DNA of 64,000 nt from Vagococcus allomyrinae (GCF_017829975.1 NZ_JAEEGA010000018.1:1-64000), one strand, 5' to 3'. Counted from the stretch's first letter, positions 8,316 through 16,815 are shown. Made by a program: numbers and translations. Notes: generated by a model not told the origin, from the letters alone.

Positions 8316-8637
8316 AATAATTGACAGATCAACGTAATGATTTCTTTCTCATCTTTTTTTAAAGATCATGAAAACAACCAATTTTTTTATATACTATTCG
8401 CTCAAATCATGGATAGTTAGTCACTTTTAAGATAATTAAAAAGTTGGAGTTAACATGCTTAATAATTTCGAAATTAGCTATCATTGATTAAAAGGAACTG
8501 TTTTTAACTGCCAAAATAATAAAAAAACTGGAAAAACAATCGTCATATTGATGGTTATAGCGATTTTCAGACTGACCGGTCAACGTCAACGGATTGCCGA
8601 TTTGCTCCACAAATAGACACTTCTTAAACACAAACAA
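8316..8637. other. Non-coding AT-rich stretch
   Basis: I see no supported gene here. A 10-codon frame with a ribosome-site-like TGGAG (8455-8487, plus strand) and a short open stretch ending at 8615 are present but have no recognisable product. The stretch may be decayed coding sequence. Confidence 0.4.
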
Positions 8638-8664
8638 ACCAACTCCCGCAAAACAAGAGTTGGT
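8638..8664 (-). terminator. Terminator of the lyase/MFS operon
   Basis: An 8-bp stem (ACCAACTC with GAGTTGGT) followed on the minus strand by a T-rich tail, about 110 bp downstream of the aminotransferase-fold gene. Confidence 0.7.
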
Positions 8665-8777
8665 CTGTTATAGAACTAGCGTAGGAGCAGTTTAAGAGTT
8701 GACCTTTTTCTGGCGCTCCCCTTAAAAGGACCAAGCCCTCCTTTGCTAGACACTATCCAGTTGCTTCCACTTAACCC

Positions 8778-9983
8778 TTACTCAATGCCTTCAGCCTTTG
8801 CCAGCTCACTCAAACAAGCGACAATGGCCTTCACCCCTGCTTCTAAAGTCTCCCGAGGACAACCAATATTGACTCTAAAGAATAACCCGTCTTCCTCGAA
8901 AAAGTCATCGCCTGACTGAATGGCCACGCCGCTTTCCACCATCTTGGTTCGCAGTTCTTTCCCGGTTAAATTTATAGATGACAACTCAATCCACACAAGG
9001 TAGGTCGCTTCTAGCTTCGTCACTTCCACAAAGCTAAAAGGCTTCAGTTCTTCCACCAAATACTCGTAATTACTAAAAAGATACTCAGTTAAGCTATCCA
9101 CATAATCGGCCCCATGTTCATAAGCCTTGGTTAAGGCCAGATAAGCAAAACTGTTTAACAAATCACCGGTGTGACTGTAGGCTTTGACTTGATCAATTTT
9201 CTTGATGAAGTCTTGATTGTCGGTGATATAATAAGATGCTTGTATGCCCGCTAGATTAAAGGTTTTAGTTGGGGCACTTAACATCACCACTTGATCATAG
9301 TCCAAGGCTCGCACCACCTTCATCAACGGGGTAAAGTGTTGCTCGGGCATGATCAAATCAGAATGAATTTCATCCGACACAATCGGAATGTTGTTGGCTT
9401 GACAGAGGGTCACCAGTTGAATCAGCTCTTCTTCGGCCCAAACTCGCCCAGTTGGGTTGTGTGGGTTACAGAGAATAAAGAGCTTGATTTGATGGTCTTC
9501 AATCAGTTGTGTCAAGGCGTTAAAGTCAATCTCATAGTAGCCCGCTTCTTTCAACAGCTTGGCTCGAACAATTTCTCTCTTCGCAAAGAGGGGTTCTTTT
9601 TCTAAGGGGCCATAGGTCGGGTTAAACAACAAGACCTGATCCCCTTCCTCTGTTAGGGCTCGCACCACATTGTTTAACGAAACCAAAACATTAGGCGTGA
9701 AAAAGATACTGTCCTTCTGATAGGTGATCTTGTTACGGCGCTGATGCCAATCAATGACCGCTTCTTTATAGGGAAAACCATAAAACCCGTAGCCAAAAAT
9801 ACCGTGTTTGGCCCGCTCAATCACTACGTCTACTACTTCTCTCGGCGGTCTAAAATCTGTGTCAGCCACCCACATCGGAATTAAGTCACTGTTACCATAT
9901 AAAAACTCTAAACCGTCCCATTTCCCAGCAATCGTCCCTCTGCGATCAATTACTTGATCAAAATACTCACCATTATACGTCAT
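8778..9983 (-). CDS. patB: MalY/PatB family PLP-dependent cystathionine beta-lyase
   Basis: A 401-residue fold-type I PLP enzyme of the MalY/PatB group. These enzymes cleave C-S bonds in cystathionine, cysteine or S-conjugates to give homocysteine or thiols, pyruvate and ammonia; some also moonlight as regulators. Visible marks are the N-terminal MWVADTDFRPP, NPHNPTGR, the SDEIHSDL aspartate segment that binds the pyridine ring, the Schiff-base Lys in SAPTKTFNLAG, and the C-terminal FFRVNIGCPRE carboxylate-binding Arg. Length is normal for the family. It lies 14 bp downstream of an MFS transporter gene in one operon. The true substrate is not readable from sequence. Confidence 0.9.
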   Translation of the reverse strand: MTYNGEYFDQVIDRRGTIAGKWDGLEFLYGNSDLIPMWVADTDFRPPREVVDVVIERAKHGIFGYGFYGFPYKEAVIDWHQRRNKITYQKDSIFFTPNVLVSLNNVVRALTEEGDQVLLFNPTYGPLEKEPLFAKREIVRAKLLKEAGYYEIDFNALTQLIEDHQIKLFILCNPHNPTGRVWAEEELIQLVTLCQANNIPIVSDEIHSDLIMPEQHFTPLMKVVRALDYDQVVMLSAPTKTFNLAGIQASYYITDNQDFIKKIDQVKAYSHTGDLLNSFAYLALTKAYEHGADYVDSLTEYLFSNYEYLVEELKPFSFVEVTKLEATYLVWIELSSINLTGKELRTKMVESGVAIQSGDDFFEEDGLFFRVNIGCPRETLEAGVKAIVACLSELAKAEGIE

Positions 9984-9997
9984 TTTGTTACTCCTTT

Positions 9998-11185
9998 CTA
10001 AACGATCTTGCCAACTAATTTTTTCTCACCATCGGTCACTAAAATTAACGTCGCAATTCCCAAAGCAAAACTTAAGGCCACCATAAAGGAGGCTGTTGCC
10101 AGATTATCTGAAAACAAGCCTGCTATCCCATTCATCAACATCGGAGCGAAAGCAAAACCGAGACTGGTCAAGGCGGAAAACAAACTCATGCCCATCGGGA
10201 CTGAGGTGGATTTCAGCAATGACGTGATCAAATACAACAAGCGGGTCATGACCGTGCCATAGCCCAAGCCAAAAATGAAAGAGCCTCCGACTAAGCCGAC
10301 TTTTGCATGAAGGACGCCGATGATCAACAAGCCCCCCGCCATCAAAAGATAACTAATCCAAAGAGTATTCGATTTTAAGGCTTTGACTACTTGGCTTGCC
10401 ACAAAGCCTGCTAAAATAGTGCCCAGGCTATTGACCGATAAGGCTAAACCTGAAACGGACGAATCGCCAATGCCATTAATATCCGCATGTAAGGCCATAT
10501 TATTGGACAAGACAGACGTCAACATGGTCAACGTGACAGCTAAGGTCAATAATAAGATCACGGTCAAACTTCCTACGGCAAATTTTTGCTCATCAGATTC
10601 AACAGCCGTCCGCTCTCCTTCTTTGGCTGTTTTCAACACGGGGTCATTAGGCAGTAAAAACAACCCTAAGACAAACGCAATAATCGCTATCACAAAAATC
10701 GCGTAGTTGTATTGCCAGCCATAAACAGCTAAAACACCGCCGATAAAGGTCATTAACATCGTACCCAACCCTTGATAGCCGGTCTTCTTCCCTAACATGG
10801 AGGTCCGAGCTTCTCCCTCAAAATAGCGGGCAATTAAGGCGGGAATCGTGGCGGTCATCAAGCCACTTCCACCACCAAGAAAGACGGAAACTATTAACAA
10901 AAAGGTAAAATTTGACTGAACAATTAACGGCAAACAGCCTAACCCTAAAAAGGCGGCCCCGGTTAAAACGACGGTCTTTTGGCTGACTAGCGATTGTAAT
11001 TTCCCTGCCGCAAGTGAGGCTAAAAAACTCAACAAGGCCGCAATCGATATAATTAATTGTAGCTGAGAGCGGCCGACTTCTGGGAAGGCATTGCCGATTT
11101 TAGCCAATGCTGGCGTAATCCCAGTGGCGATATTTGCCACAAAGATCAAGATAATTAAACCCAGTTGTAACTTCTTTTTTTCCAC
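9998..11185 (-). CDS. MFS transporter
   Basis: A 395-residue major facilitator protein with about 12 hydrophobic helices and a charged central loop (about residues 190-205, KTAKEGERTAVESDEQKF) between two six-helix halves. It resembles the CynX/NimT-like or YxiO-like efflux and uptake branches, but substrate prediction is unsafe. The start is the GTG at 11185, with AGAGGAG 8 nt upstream; a GTG at 11194 overlaps that ribosome site. It is cotranscribed with the C-S lyase, so export or import of a sulfur amino acid or derivative is plausible. Palindromes and a candidate RNA lie upstream. Confidence 0.85.
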   Translation of the reverse strand: MEKKKLQLGLIILIFVANIATGITPALAKIGNAFPEVGRSQLQLIISIAALLSFLASLAAGKLQSLVSQKTVVLTGAAFLGLGCLPLIVQSNFTFLLIVSVFLGGGSGLMTATIPALIARYFEGEARTSMLGKKTGYQGLGTMLMTFIGGVLAVYGWQYNYAIFVIAIIAFVLGLFLLPNDPVLKTAKEGERTAVESDEQKFAVGSLTVILLLTLAVTLTMLTSVLSNNMALHADINGIGDSSVSGLALSVNSLGTILAGFVASQVVKALKSNTLWISYLLMAGGLLIIGVLHAKVGLVGGSFIFGLGYGTVMTRLLYLITSLLKSTSVPMGMSLFSALTSLGFAFAPMLMNGIAGLFSDNLATASFMVALSFALGIATLILVTDGEKKLVGKIV

Positions 11186-11286
11186 AAGATGCACTCCTCT
11201 TCTAAAAATGATTCAAACAAGTCTAGAATTTCTCCTGTGTTCAACTAGTTGCTAGCGAATTTGATCCTGTTGACGACATCATTTTT

Positions 11287-11328
11287 AAGAAGCGCTTCTT
11301 GACACCATTGGATAGGCCTGTCCAATGG
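11287..11328. promoter_or_regulatory. Two adjacent palindromes upstream of the MFS gene
   Basis: AAGAAGCGCTTCTT (11287-11300) is a perfect 14-bp palindrome. At 11305-11328 an 8-bp inverted repeat (CCATTGGA with TCCAATGG) has an 8-nt spacer. They lie about 100-145 bp upstream of the MFS start and could be operators or leader hairpins. Neither is followed by a T run. Confidence 0.5.
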
Positions 11329-11456
11329 CTAACACACCCCGACAACTCACTCATGATTATGACACCACCAGTTTTCCCAACGATCACTCTCTCGAAAAAA
11401 GGGATAAAAAAACAAGAAGTCTAGCTAGCAGATCGAGTAAAACAGTGAATAGAACG

Positions 11457-11492
11457 CAAAAAACGAGACCAGACTTGTCGTCTAATCTCGTT
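11457..11492 (-). terminator. Strong minus-strand intrinsic terminator
   Basis: A 13-bp stem, including two G-U pairs, within 11462-11492, followed on the minus strand by seven T. It lies about 245 nt downstream of the promoter at 11743-11771 and about 270 nt upstream of the MFS start, so it either ends a small RNA or acts as an attenuator. Confidence 0.75.
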
Positions 11493-11736
11493 GATTTCCT
11501 TCTCCACTAACTAATGACACCGGCAACGATACCCAAATAAACCTAAGCAGTTCCTGTTTTTCACGAAAAAAACTAGAAAAAAACGCTTAAATTAGGTACA
11601 ATAGATGAAGCTAGTGTAACAGCTAGCTTTGGCAACTGGGGGACTAGTTACGATAGTCTTTCTGGGCTTGTAAGGGGATTGCCGTCTCCTTGCAAGCACG
11701 CCATAAAATTTATTTAGTTGTCGTGGCTGTGTTAAC
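11457..11736 (-). ncRNA. Candidate small RNA or attenuated leader
   Basis: A strong promoter upstream and a strong terminator downstream bracket about 280 nt with no convincing gene. The region can form several stems (GCTTG/CAAGC around 11662-11697, GCTAG/CTAGC around 11611-11631, GGCAA/TTGCC around 11630-11687), and some of these are mutually exclusive. A start codon at the 5' end opens an 18-codon frame (MACLQGDGNPLTSPERLS) without a good ribosome site. It may be a free sRNA or the leader of the MFS/lyase operon. I recognise no known riboswitch consensus (T-box, SAM, THF or preQ1). Confidence 0.45.
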
Positions 11737-11742
11737 AGGGTC

Positions 11743-11771
11743 ATTGTACGATAAGATGAAAACGTTGTCAA
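11743..11771 (-). promoter_or_regulatory. Sigma-A-type promoter, near consensus
   Basis: TTGACA (11766-11771) and TACAAT (11743-11748) are separated by exactly 17 bp on the minus strand. This is the best canonical promoter in the left half of the window. Its product would be the RNA starting near 11736. Confidence 0.8.
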
Positions 11772-11854
11772 TAGTGTGTTTTTTAAATAACAAGTATTTT
11801 GAAAGATACAGTCGCTATAAGTGAAGTCAAAAAAAGTAGAAATCCGAAAATAGC

Positions 11855-11887
11855 AAAAACGCTCTCTCACCTAAGAGTGCGTTTTTT
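11855..11887. terminator. Bidirectional terminator after the GH24/NlpC lysin
   Basis: A stem of about 12 bp with one mismatch (AAAAACGC.CTC with GAGTGCGTTTTT), A run on the left and T run on the right, about 55 bp downstream of the lysin stop codon. Confidence 0.75.
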
Positions 11888-11942
11888 ACTATCTATATAA
11901 TAAAAAAATTTGCTACTGATACATTTCTCGTTTTTTTATGTC

Positions 11943-13856
11943 CTAATTCAAAATTCGTCTTGCGAAGGCTGGTGCCCAATCTTTGAAATATCCAACTTTT
12001 ACATTTTGACCTTCTTGCGGAGAATGAATATACTGACCACTAGCAATAAAGATGGCAACATGACTAGTGTTTCCTCTCGGTCCCCAAAAAAGGAGGTCTC
12101 CTGGTAATAATGAATTAAGTGAAACTTCCTTACCTAATTTTTCTTGGTTTCCAGTAGGCGCTGAGACCGTCATCTTCACTGCATTTGCATAAACATATTG
12201 CACTAACCCCGAACAATCAAATCCATTGCGATCTTTCCCAGCCCATTTATATGGAATCCCTAATTGTTTTTTCGCTTCATCAACAACTAATGTTCCCTTG
12301 TCAACAGCTGGTTTTACAGTTGTTGCTCTGACATCTTGCTCTACTACCCATTGATTGAGTTCTTTCAACTTGTAAATACGGACACTGTTTGATCGTTTCA
12401 CAATACTTTTTTGATCCGTAATTGTATAACTCTTTCCTCTAACAGATTGCGGAATACTTGAATTATCATAATATTGTGAAGCATTTGATTGTAACACAAC
12501 ATAGCTATTAACTGCTAAGTAAGGAAATGTTGTACTTTGCAAAGTAATATCTTGCTCTACTGCCCATTGATTTAGTTCCTTCAACTTATAGATACGGACA
12601 CTATTTGATCGTTTCACAATACTTTTTTGATCCGTAATTGTGTATGCTTTACTTCTTACAGAAACTGGTATTGCTGAGTTATCAAAATATTGCGACGCAT
12701 TAGCATTTAGCATGACCGATGAATGATTTGCAATATAAGCAAACGTCGTGTTTTGTTTGGTTATATCTTGTTCTACGACCCATTGATTGAGCTCTTTTAA
12801 CTTATAGATACGGACACTATTTGATCGTTTCACAATACTTTTTTGTTCTGTAATTGTGTATGCTTTACTTCTTACAGAAACTGGTATTGCTGAGTTATCA
12901 AAATATTGCGATGCATTGGCATTTAGCATGACCGATGAATGATTTGCAATGTAAGCAAACGTTGTTGCTTGTTTCGTTACATCTTGCTCCACTACCCATT
13001 GATTTAACTCTTTTAATTTATAAATACGGACGCTATTAGATCGTTTCACAATACTTTTTTGCTCAACAATTGTATAAGCTTTACTTCTAACAGACGCTGG
13101 AATTGTCGTTAAGTCAACATATTGTGATGCGCCAGCATTTAAAATCACTGAAGAATAGTTGCCGATATAAGCAAACGTTGTTACTTGTTTCGTTACATCT
13201 TGCTCAAGCACCCATTGATTCAATTCTTTCAATTTATAAATTCGGACGCTATTTGATTGTTTGGTTATATTTTTAGCTTCAATTACAGTGCAAGCGGTCC
13301 CTCTAACTGCTTGAGGAATAATTGAACCATCATAGTAGTTTGTTGCCTTGGTAATTAATATTACAGAAGAATATACCTCAATAGCTGGGTAAGTTGAAGC
13401 TGGTGGGGTCACTGCTGTCAAAAATAAATTAACTTCATCATTTCTGCGATTCACTAATCCCTGCAGCACAGAACCACCTGCATAGACGTATTTTTTCATC
13501 TGTGTGCCAACATTTTGCCACTGACTTTTGTTGATATAACCTAGTAATGTTGCATCATTTTGTAAAACATACGGTCCCAAATTAAAATGGAAACTAGCTA
13601 GCGCATCGAACTGATTCTGATTTAAATTGACACTAATTACTTTTTTCATATGAACCACATGACTTGTGATATCATCTTTAAGATATGCCTCTGCTTGTGC
13701 TTGAGAAATAGACATTCCACTGGTGACACCTTTCGTATGTCCATATCCAATTGTCCAAACTCCAACTGAATCTTGATATGATGTTAACCGAACGCCTTCC
13801 CATTTCTTAATTAAATTGATCCCACCTTGAGATATTACCATGTTTTCATTTGCCAT
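11943..13856 (-). CDS. Bifunctional lysin: GH24 lysozyme, five SH3-like repeats, NlpC/P60 peptidase
   Basis: A 637-residue enzyme with two peptidoglycan-cutting domains. Residues about 8-150 are a T4-type lysozyme (GH24); Glu20, Asp29 and Thr35 reproduce the T4 lysozyme Glu11/Asp20/Thr26 spacing. Residues about 155-515 hold five repeats of about 70 residues (KSIVKRSNSVRIYKLKELNQW), an SH3-like wall-binding type. Residues about 519-637 are NlpC/P60 with Cys548 (DCSGL), His599 (SHVAIF) and His611 (YIHSP). It should cut both glycan strands and stem peptides. There is no signal peptide and no phage genes are nearby. The start is the ATG at 13856; an in-frame GTG at 13865 is less well placed. Its promoter region matches that of the M23 lysin. 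Confidence 0.92.
   Translation of the reverse strand: MANENMVISQGGINLIKKWEGVRLTSYQDSVGVWTIGYGHTKGVTSGMSISQAQAEAYLKDDITSHVVHMKKVISVNLNQNQFDALASFHFNLGPYVLQNDATLLGYINKSQWQNVGTQMKKYVYAGGSVLQGLVNRRNDEVNLFLTAVTPPASTYPAIEVYSSVILITKATNYYDGSIIPQAVRGTACTVIEAKNITKQSNSVRIYKLKELNQWVLEQDVTKQVTTFAYIGNYSSVILNAGASQYVDLTTIPASVRSKAYTIVEQKSIVKRSNSVRIYKLKELNQWVVEQDVTKQATTFAYIANHSSVMLNANASQYFDNSAIPVSVRSKAYTITEQKSIVKRSNSVRIYKLKELNQWVVEQDITKQNTTFAYIANHSSVMLNANASQYFDNSAIPVSVRSKAYTITDQKSIVKRSNSVRIYKLKELNQWAVEQDITLQSTTFPYLAVNSYVVLQSNASQYYDNSSIPQSVRGKSYTITDQKSIVKRSNSVRIYKLKELNQWVVEQDVRATTVKPAVDKGTLVVDEAKKQLGIPYKWAGKDRNGFDCSGLVQYVYANAVKMTVSAPTGNQEKLGKEVSLNSLLPGDLLFWGPRGNTSHVAIFIASGQYIHSPQEGQNVKVGYFKDWAPAFARRILN
12312..13394 (-). 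repeat. Five tandem SH3-like repeats in the GH24/NlpC lysin
   Basis: Repeat units of about 210 bp. Copies 3 and 4 are almost identical at DNA level over most of their length, which points to recent duplication or gene conversion. Confidence 0.85.
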
Positions 13857-13896
13857 TTTTCTCACTCTCTTTTCGTTTGTTTTTTGAAATTTTTCC

Positions 13897-13994
13897 TATC
13901 ACGTCTGACAGGCTTAATTCATATAACTTATATACTCTTATCATAAGGTTGATTGGGTATTAAAAACGGTAAAGAAAAAGGAATAATATGGTAA
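13897..13994 (-). promoter_or_regulatory. Putative regulated promoter of the GH24/NlpC lysin
   Basis: On the minus strand: TTACC (13990-13994), then TTACC (13968-13972) with a 22-bp period, 33 bp to TATATA (13929-13934), preceded by CCTTAnnATAAGAG, and TCAGACGTGATA (13897-13908) in the leader. Every spacing equals that of the M23 lysin promoter. The identity is confined to these blocks, while the DNA between them differs, which suggests selection rather than a simple recent duplication. Confidence 0.6.
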
Positions 13995-14006
13995 CTCCCA
14001 TGAAAA

Positions 14007-14033
14007 GCAAAAACGCACTACAAAGAGTGCGTT
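14007..14033 (-). terminator. Terminator of the LPKTD protein gene
   Basis: A perfect 8-bp stem (14012-14019 with 14026-14033) followed on the minus strand by a T-rich tail. Confidence 0.75.
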
Positions 14034-14052
14034 CCAATTATTATTAAAAATG

Positions 14053-14096
14053 TTTTGACTTAAAAAGGAATAATGTGTTCTTTTTTAAGTCAAAAA
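14053..14096. terminator. Long A/T-rich hairpin
   Basis: About 17 paired bases (TTTTGACTTAAAAA... with ...TTTTTTAAGTCAAAA) around a 7-nt loop, between the LPKTD gene and the hairpin at 14012. It may be a second, tandem terminator. Confidence 0.5.
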
Positions 14097-14168
14097 GTAA
14101 AACGTTACATCTTGATAAAACTTGAGTTCTATATTTCCCCTATTATTTAGTTTAGCGTTCCCCTTCAA

Positions 14169-15164
14169 TTAAGAGTTTTTCTTTAATAAAACTCCCCCAC
14201 TAATCAATAGACTCAACCAGCCAAAAATAGAGAGATATAAATTATTTTCTTCATCTGTTTTTGGCAATAAACTGGATGTCTTCTTCTTGAAATCCTGTTT
14301 TTCCTGCTTTTCATCATCTGTTTTTACTTCCGTTTTTATTGGAACTTCTCGATGAAAAGTTAGGAGACCTACCTCAAATATATCGTTGTCAGAATCAAAA
14401 GAAAAAATGAATGGTTGGGGGCTCCAAATTTCAGGTTGACCATATCTGTCTGTATAAGCCTTCTCATCCCAGTAAAGGGTGTAATCATTACCATCAATAC
14501 CATAGGCCGTAATCTCATAAATTACTCCATTAACATTTAACGTCTTTCCTGATATTATCCACATTACTTTTGACCCTTCGCCTTGAGCACTCCAAGTTCC
14601 CTCTAGGAAAGTAGGTAAATTCTGACCTTCAATAAATTGGGCATGCTTGAATGTTGGTTCCCCCTCTGAAGATCCTTGACGATAGTATATAATAGAACCA
14701 GTTTCTAAAGTATCGGTATCTTTTTTGTAAGTAAACATGAATGGTTGTGGGCTCCAGATAACAGGATCTCCATATTTAGCAATATAGGCATCTTGATCCC
14801 ACACAATCGTATAGACATTATTAATAGCTGTATAGCCTGTTACAACGTACTCAATACCATCTGTAATTAACTGATAATCTCCCAAAACTAAACTCAGGGT
14901 TTCCCCCTCAAAATTTGCTACCCAATTCCCTTTGATTTCATCTGGTATATCTTGTCTCTTCTTTTCATTTTTCGATGCATTTAAATTTACTTCCTCAGAA
15001 TTAGCAACTTCGCTAGTCTCACTCGTTTCAACTTCAACGGCCTTAGTAGTTTGTTCAGTCGATAATACCTCACTTGAATTGACTTCCGAATCATCAGCTA
15101 ATACTTTAATTGAATTACCACCAAGCAAACAAGTTAACATCACTATAAACATCATTTTTTTCAT
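14169..15164 (-). CDS. Cell-wall-anchored protein with LPKTD sorting signal
   Basis: A 331-residue surface protein of unknown function. A signal peptide (MKKMMFIVMLTCLLGG...) and an acidic Ser/Glu-rich linker (about 25-65) precede two related domains of about 90 residues. Each domain ends in a WSPQPF(M/I)F block (near 140 and 250), which suggests a lipocalin-like or beta-barrel repeat. The C-terminus has LPKTD (300-304), a hydrophobic segment and a KK tail. The fifth motif position is Asp instead of Gly, which is unusual for housekeeping sortase. GAGGAG precedes the ATG at 15164. It lies 42 bp downstream of a lipoprotein gene and is probably cotranscribed with it. Confidence 0.8.
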   Translation of the reverse strand: MKKMMFIVMLTCLLGGNSIKVLADDSEVNSSEVLSTEQTTKAVEVETSETSEVANSEEVNLNASKNEKKRQDIPDEIKGNWVANFEGETLSLVLGDYQLITDGIEYVVTGYTAINNVYTIVWDQDAYIAKYGDPVIWSPQPFMFTYKKDTDTLETGSIIYYRQGSSEGEPTFKHAQFIEGQNLPTFLEGTWSAQGEGSKVMWIISGKTLNVNGVIYEITAYGIDGNDYTLYWDEKAYTDRYGQPEIWSPQPFIFSFDSDNDIFEVGLLTFHREVPIKTEVKTDDEKQEKQDFKKKTSSLLPKTDEENNLYLSIFGWLSLLISGGVLLKKNS

Positions 15165-15206
15165 TTTCGCGATTCTCCTCTCACTTTTCAATGTCGATAA
15201 ACTTCA

Positions 15207-15824
15207 CTATTTCAACGTATCTTGTGCCCTGTCTTGAACGACCAATACAGAGTCAGAGCCATCATAATAGACATACTGGATATAATTAATGTGTACATCT
15301 CCATAAACCTTAGGCAAATCATCGATCATTTGTCTTGAAACATTGTCCATTAATGCAAGGCCCCCAGAAAAAGCGCTCTCATTCAATGCTTTCATGATTT
15401 TTTCATGATCTTCTTTGGTGTTAGGCAATATATCAATAAAAAATTCCTGACGTTTAGTTTCTTGATTAAAAATGGATGATTTAACACTAAAGTGTGTACC
15501 TTCTACAGAATAATTGGCTTGTACATATCCAGCCACTGTCTCTGTCGTTGTTGAAGCAGTTAACTCATTACTTATTTCTTGCTTAGCCTCTTGTTCACCA
15601 GCCACAGCCGACTCACTAATTAATGGCGTTTCAGCACTACTTTGAGATTGAGACTCACTAGCTTCAGGTTTAACCGACTCACTCGTTGTCTTTGTACGTT
15701 TATCTAGCTGACTTGTGCTCACCTTTGTCTTTTTAGGATGAGTTGCTTCTGAGCTCTTACTACATCCAACTAAACCAAAAGCCATAAACAAACCTAACAT
15801 TGATATTATTACTTTCTTTTTCAT
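15207..15824 (-). CDS. Lipoprotein of unknown function
   Basis: A 205-residue exported protein. The signal peptide ends in lipobox LVGC with Cys21 as the lipidated residue. A Ser/Thr/Glu-rich spacer (about 25-95) follows, then a globular domain (about 100-205) with no motif I recognise. AAAGGAG precedes the ATG at 15824; the frame is open further upstream but without a ribosome site. A possible promoter (TTGAAA, 17 bp, CAGAAT) lies just upstream. It is followed by the LPKTD protein gene, so both may act together at the surface. Confidence 0.75.
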   Translation of the reverse strand: MKKKVIISMLGLFMAFGLVGCSKSSEATHPKKTKVSTSQLDKRTKTTSESVKPEASESQSQSSAETPLISESAVAGEQEAKQEISNELTASTTTETVAGYVQANYSVEGTHFSVKSSIFNQETKRQEFFIDILPNTKEDHEKIMKALNESAFSGGLALMDNVSRQMIDDLPKVYGDVHINYIQYVYYDGSDSVLVVQDRAQDTLK

Positions 15825-16146
15825 TATTTTCTCCTTTTCCAAAATATCTGTTAATATTCTGATATATAAAACGAAATATTTCAAACTCTTTCTGTAATGA
15901 TATTGTAACATTTGTAACACAAGAAATCTATACTTAATATTATTTCTTTTTTTTCTTAACACTAATTTAATAATTCTATTTGTTTTGACGTCGATAATAG
16001 CCACTCACTATACAATTAAAAAGGCATCTACGCTAAACTCAAAATAGTTCTAACAAACAATTTGGAAAGTAGGCAAATGACTTATAGTAATATCTCCCTA
16101 TTTGGACTCTACACTTAAAAACTCAAAAATATCACATCATTGAAAT

Positions 16147-16578
16147 CTATTTTTTAAAAATAACCCACTTACTAAAAACATAATTGACAATAAGCACGAC
16201 AATATTAGCTAATACCTTAGCTACTAAAGCATTAACATTAAATAAGCTAACACAGATATACATTATAAAAAGATCTATTAATAATGATATCACCCTAAAA
16301 CCAAAAAAAGTAATCATTTCATGTACTAAAGTACTTACATTCATATTGGTACTTTCAAAAACATAAAACTTATTAGACAGGTAAGCAAATAATACAGACA
16401 AAAACCAGGCGATCACAGTTGCTACAGAATAGCCTATTCCCAAAACGCTATAACACAACCAAAAGGTTACAATATTAATTATTGTTGTTACTCCTCCCAT
16501 TACCAAATACATTAAGATAGAGTATCTTTGCTCATTCATACACTTAAAGGTTAAAACCCACTGCTTTATTTTAGTCAT
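16147..16578 (-). CDS. GtrA-like membrane protein
   Basis: A 143-residue protein with four membrane helices covering most of its length (MYLVMGGVTTIINIVTFWL, VATVIAWFLSVLFAYLSNKFYVF, FFGFRVISLLIDLFIMYI, VAKVLANIVVLIVNYVFSKWVIF). The NKFYVF and SKWVIF endings are typical of GtrA/PF04138. GtrA proteins are thought to flip undecaprenyl-phosphate-linked sugars across the membrane. GAGGAG precedes the ATG at 16578. It is divergent from a GtrB-type glycosyltransferase gene, its usual functional partner. Confidence 0.85.
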   Translation of the reverse strand: MTKIKQWVLTFKCMNEQRYSILMYLVMGGVTTIINIVTFWLCYSVLGIGYSVATVIAWFLSVLFAYLSNKFYVFESTNMNVSTLVHEMITFFGFRVISLLIDLFIMYICVSLFNVNALVAKVLANIVVLIVNYVFSKWVIFKK

Positions 16579-16781
16579 TTCAAAACTCCTCATGTACTCT
16601 CTCAAAATCAATAGAATTTTATCTATATTTCATCCTAATTATCACTCCTCCTTCAAACTATAGAGGCAACGAATAATTACATTTTACACTACTTCCCATT
16701 GTATACCAAACTCAAAATATGTAATGTCATACTATGCCGATAGTAACTTTTCTAATTTTGACACACGCATCAATTAACTAG

Positions 16782-16790
16782 TGTTATAAT
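16782..16790 (+). promoter_or_regulatory. Extended -10 promoter of the GtrB gene
   Basis: TGTTATAAT gives a TGn extended -10 with consensus TATAAT (16785-16790), 25 bp before the start codon. A TTGACA at 16758-16763 is 21 bp away, too far for a normal -35, so the extended -10 probably carries the promoter. Confidence 0.65.
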
Positions 16791-16815
16791 TGAAGAAACC
16801 ACGAAAGGAAACCAA

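Noticed and set aside
8455..8487. Ten-codon peptide with a ribosome-site-like sequence (MLNNFEISYH)
   Set aside because: No leader, maturation or partner gene; such short frames occur by chance in AT-rich DNA.
11325..11510. 61-codon plus-strand frame
   Set aside because: Runs through the strong terminator; low-complexity, no homology recognised.
11592..11870. 92-codon minus-strand frame over the RNA candidate
   Set aside because: Spans the -35/-10 promoter and hairpins, has no ribosome site and no protein-like composition.
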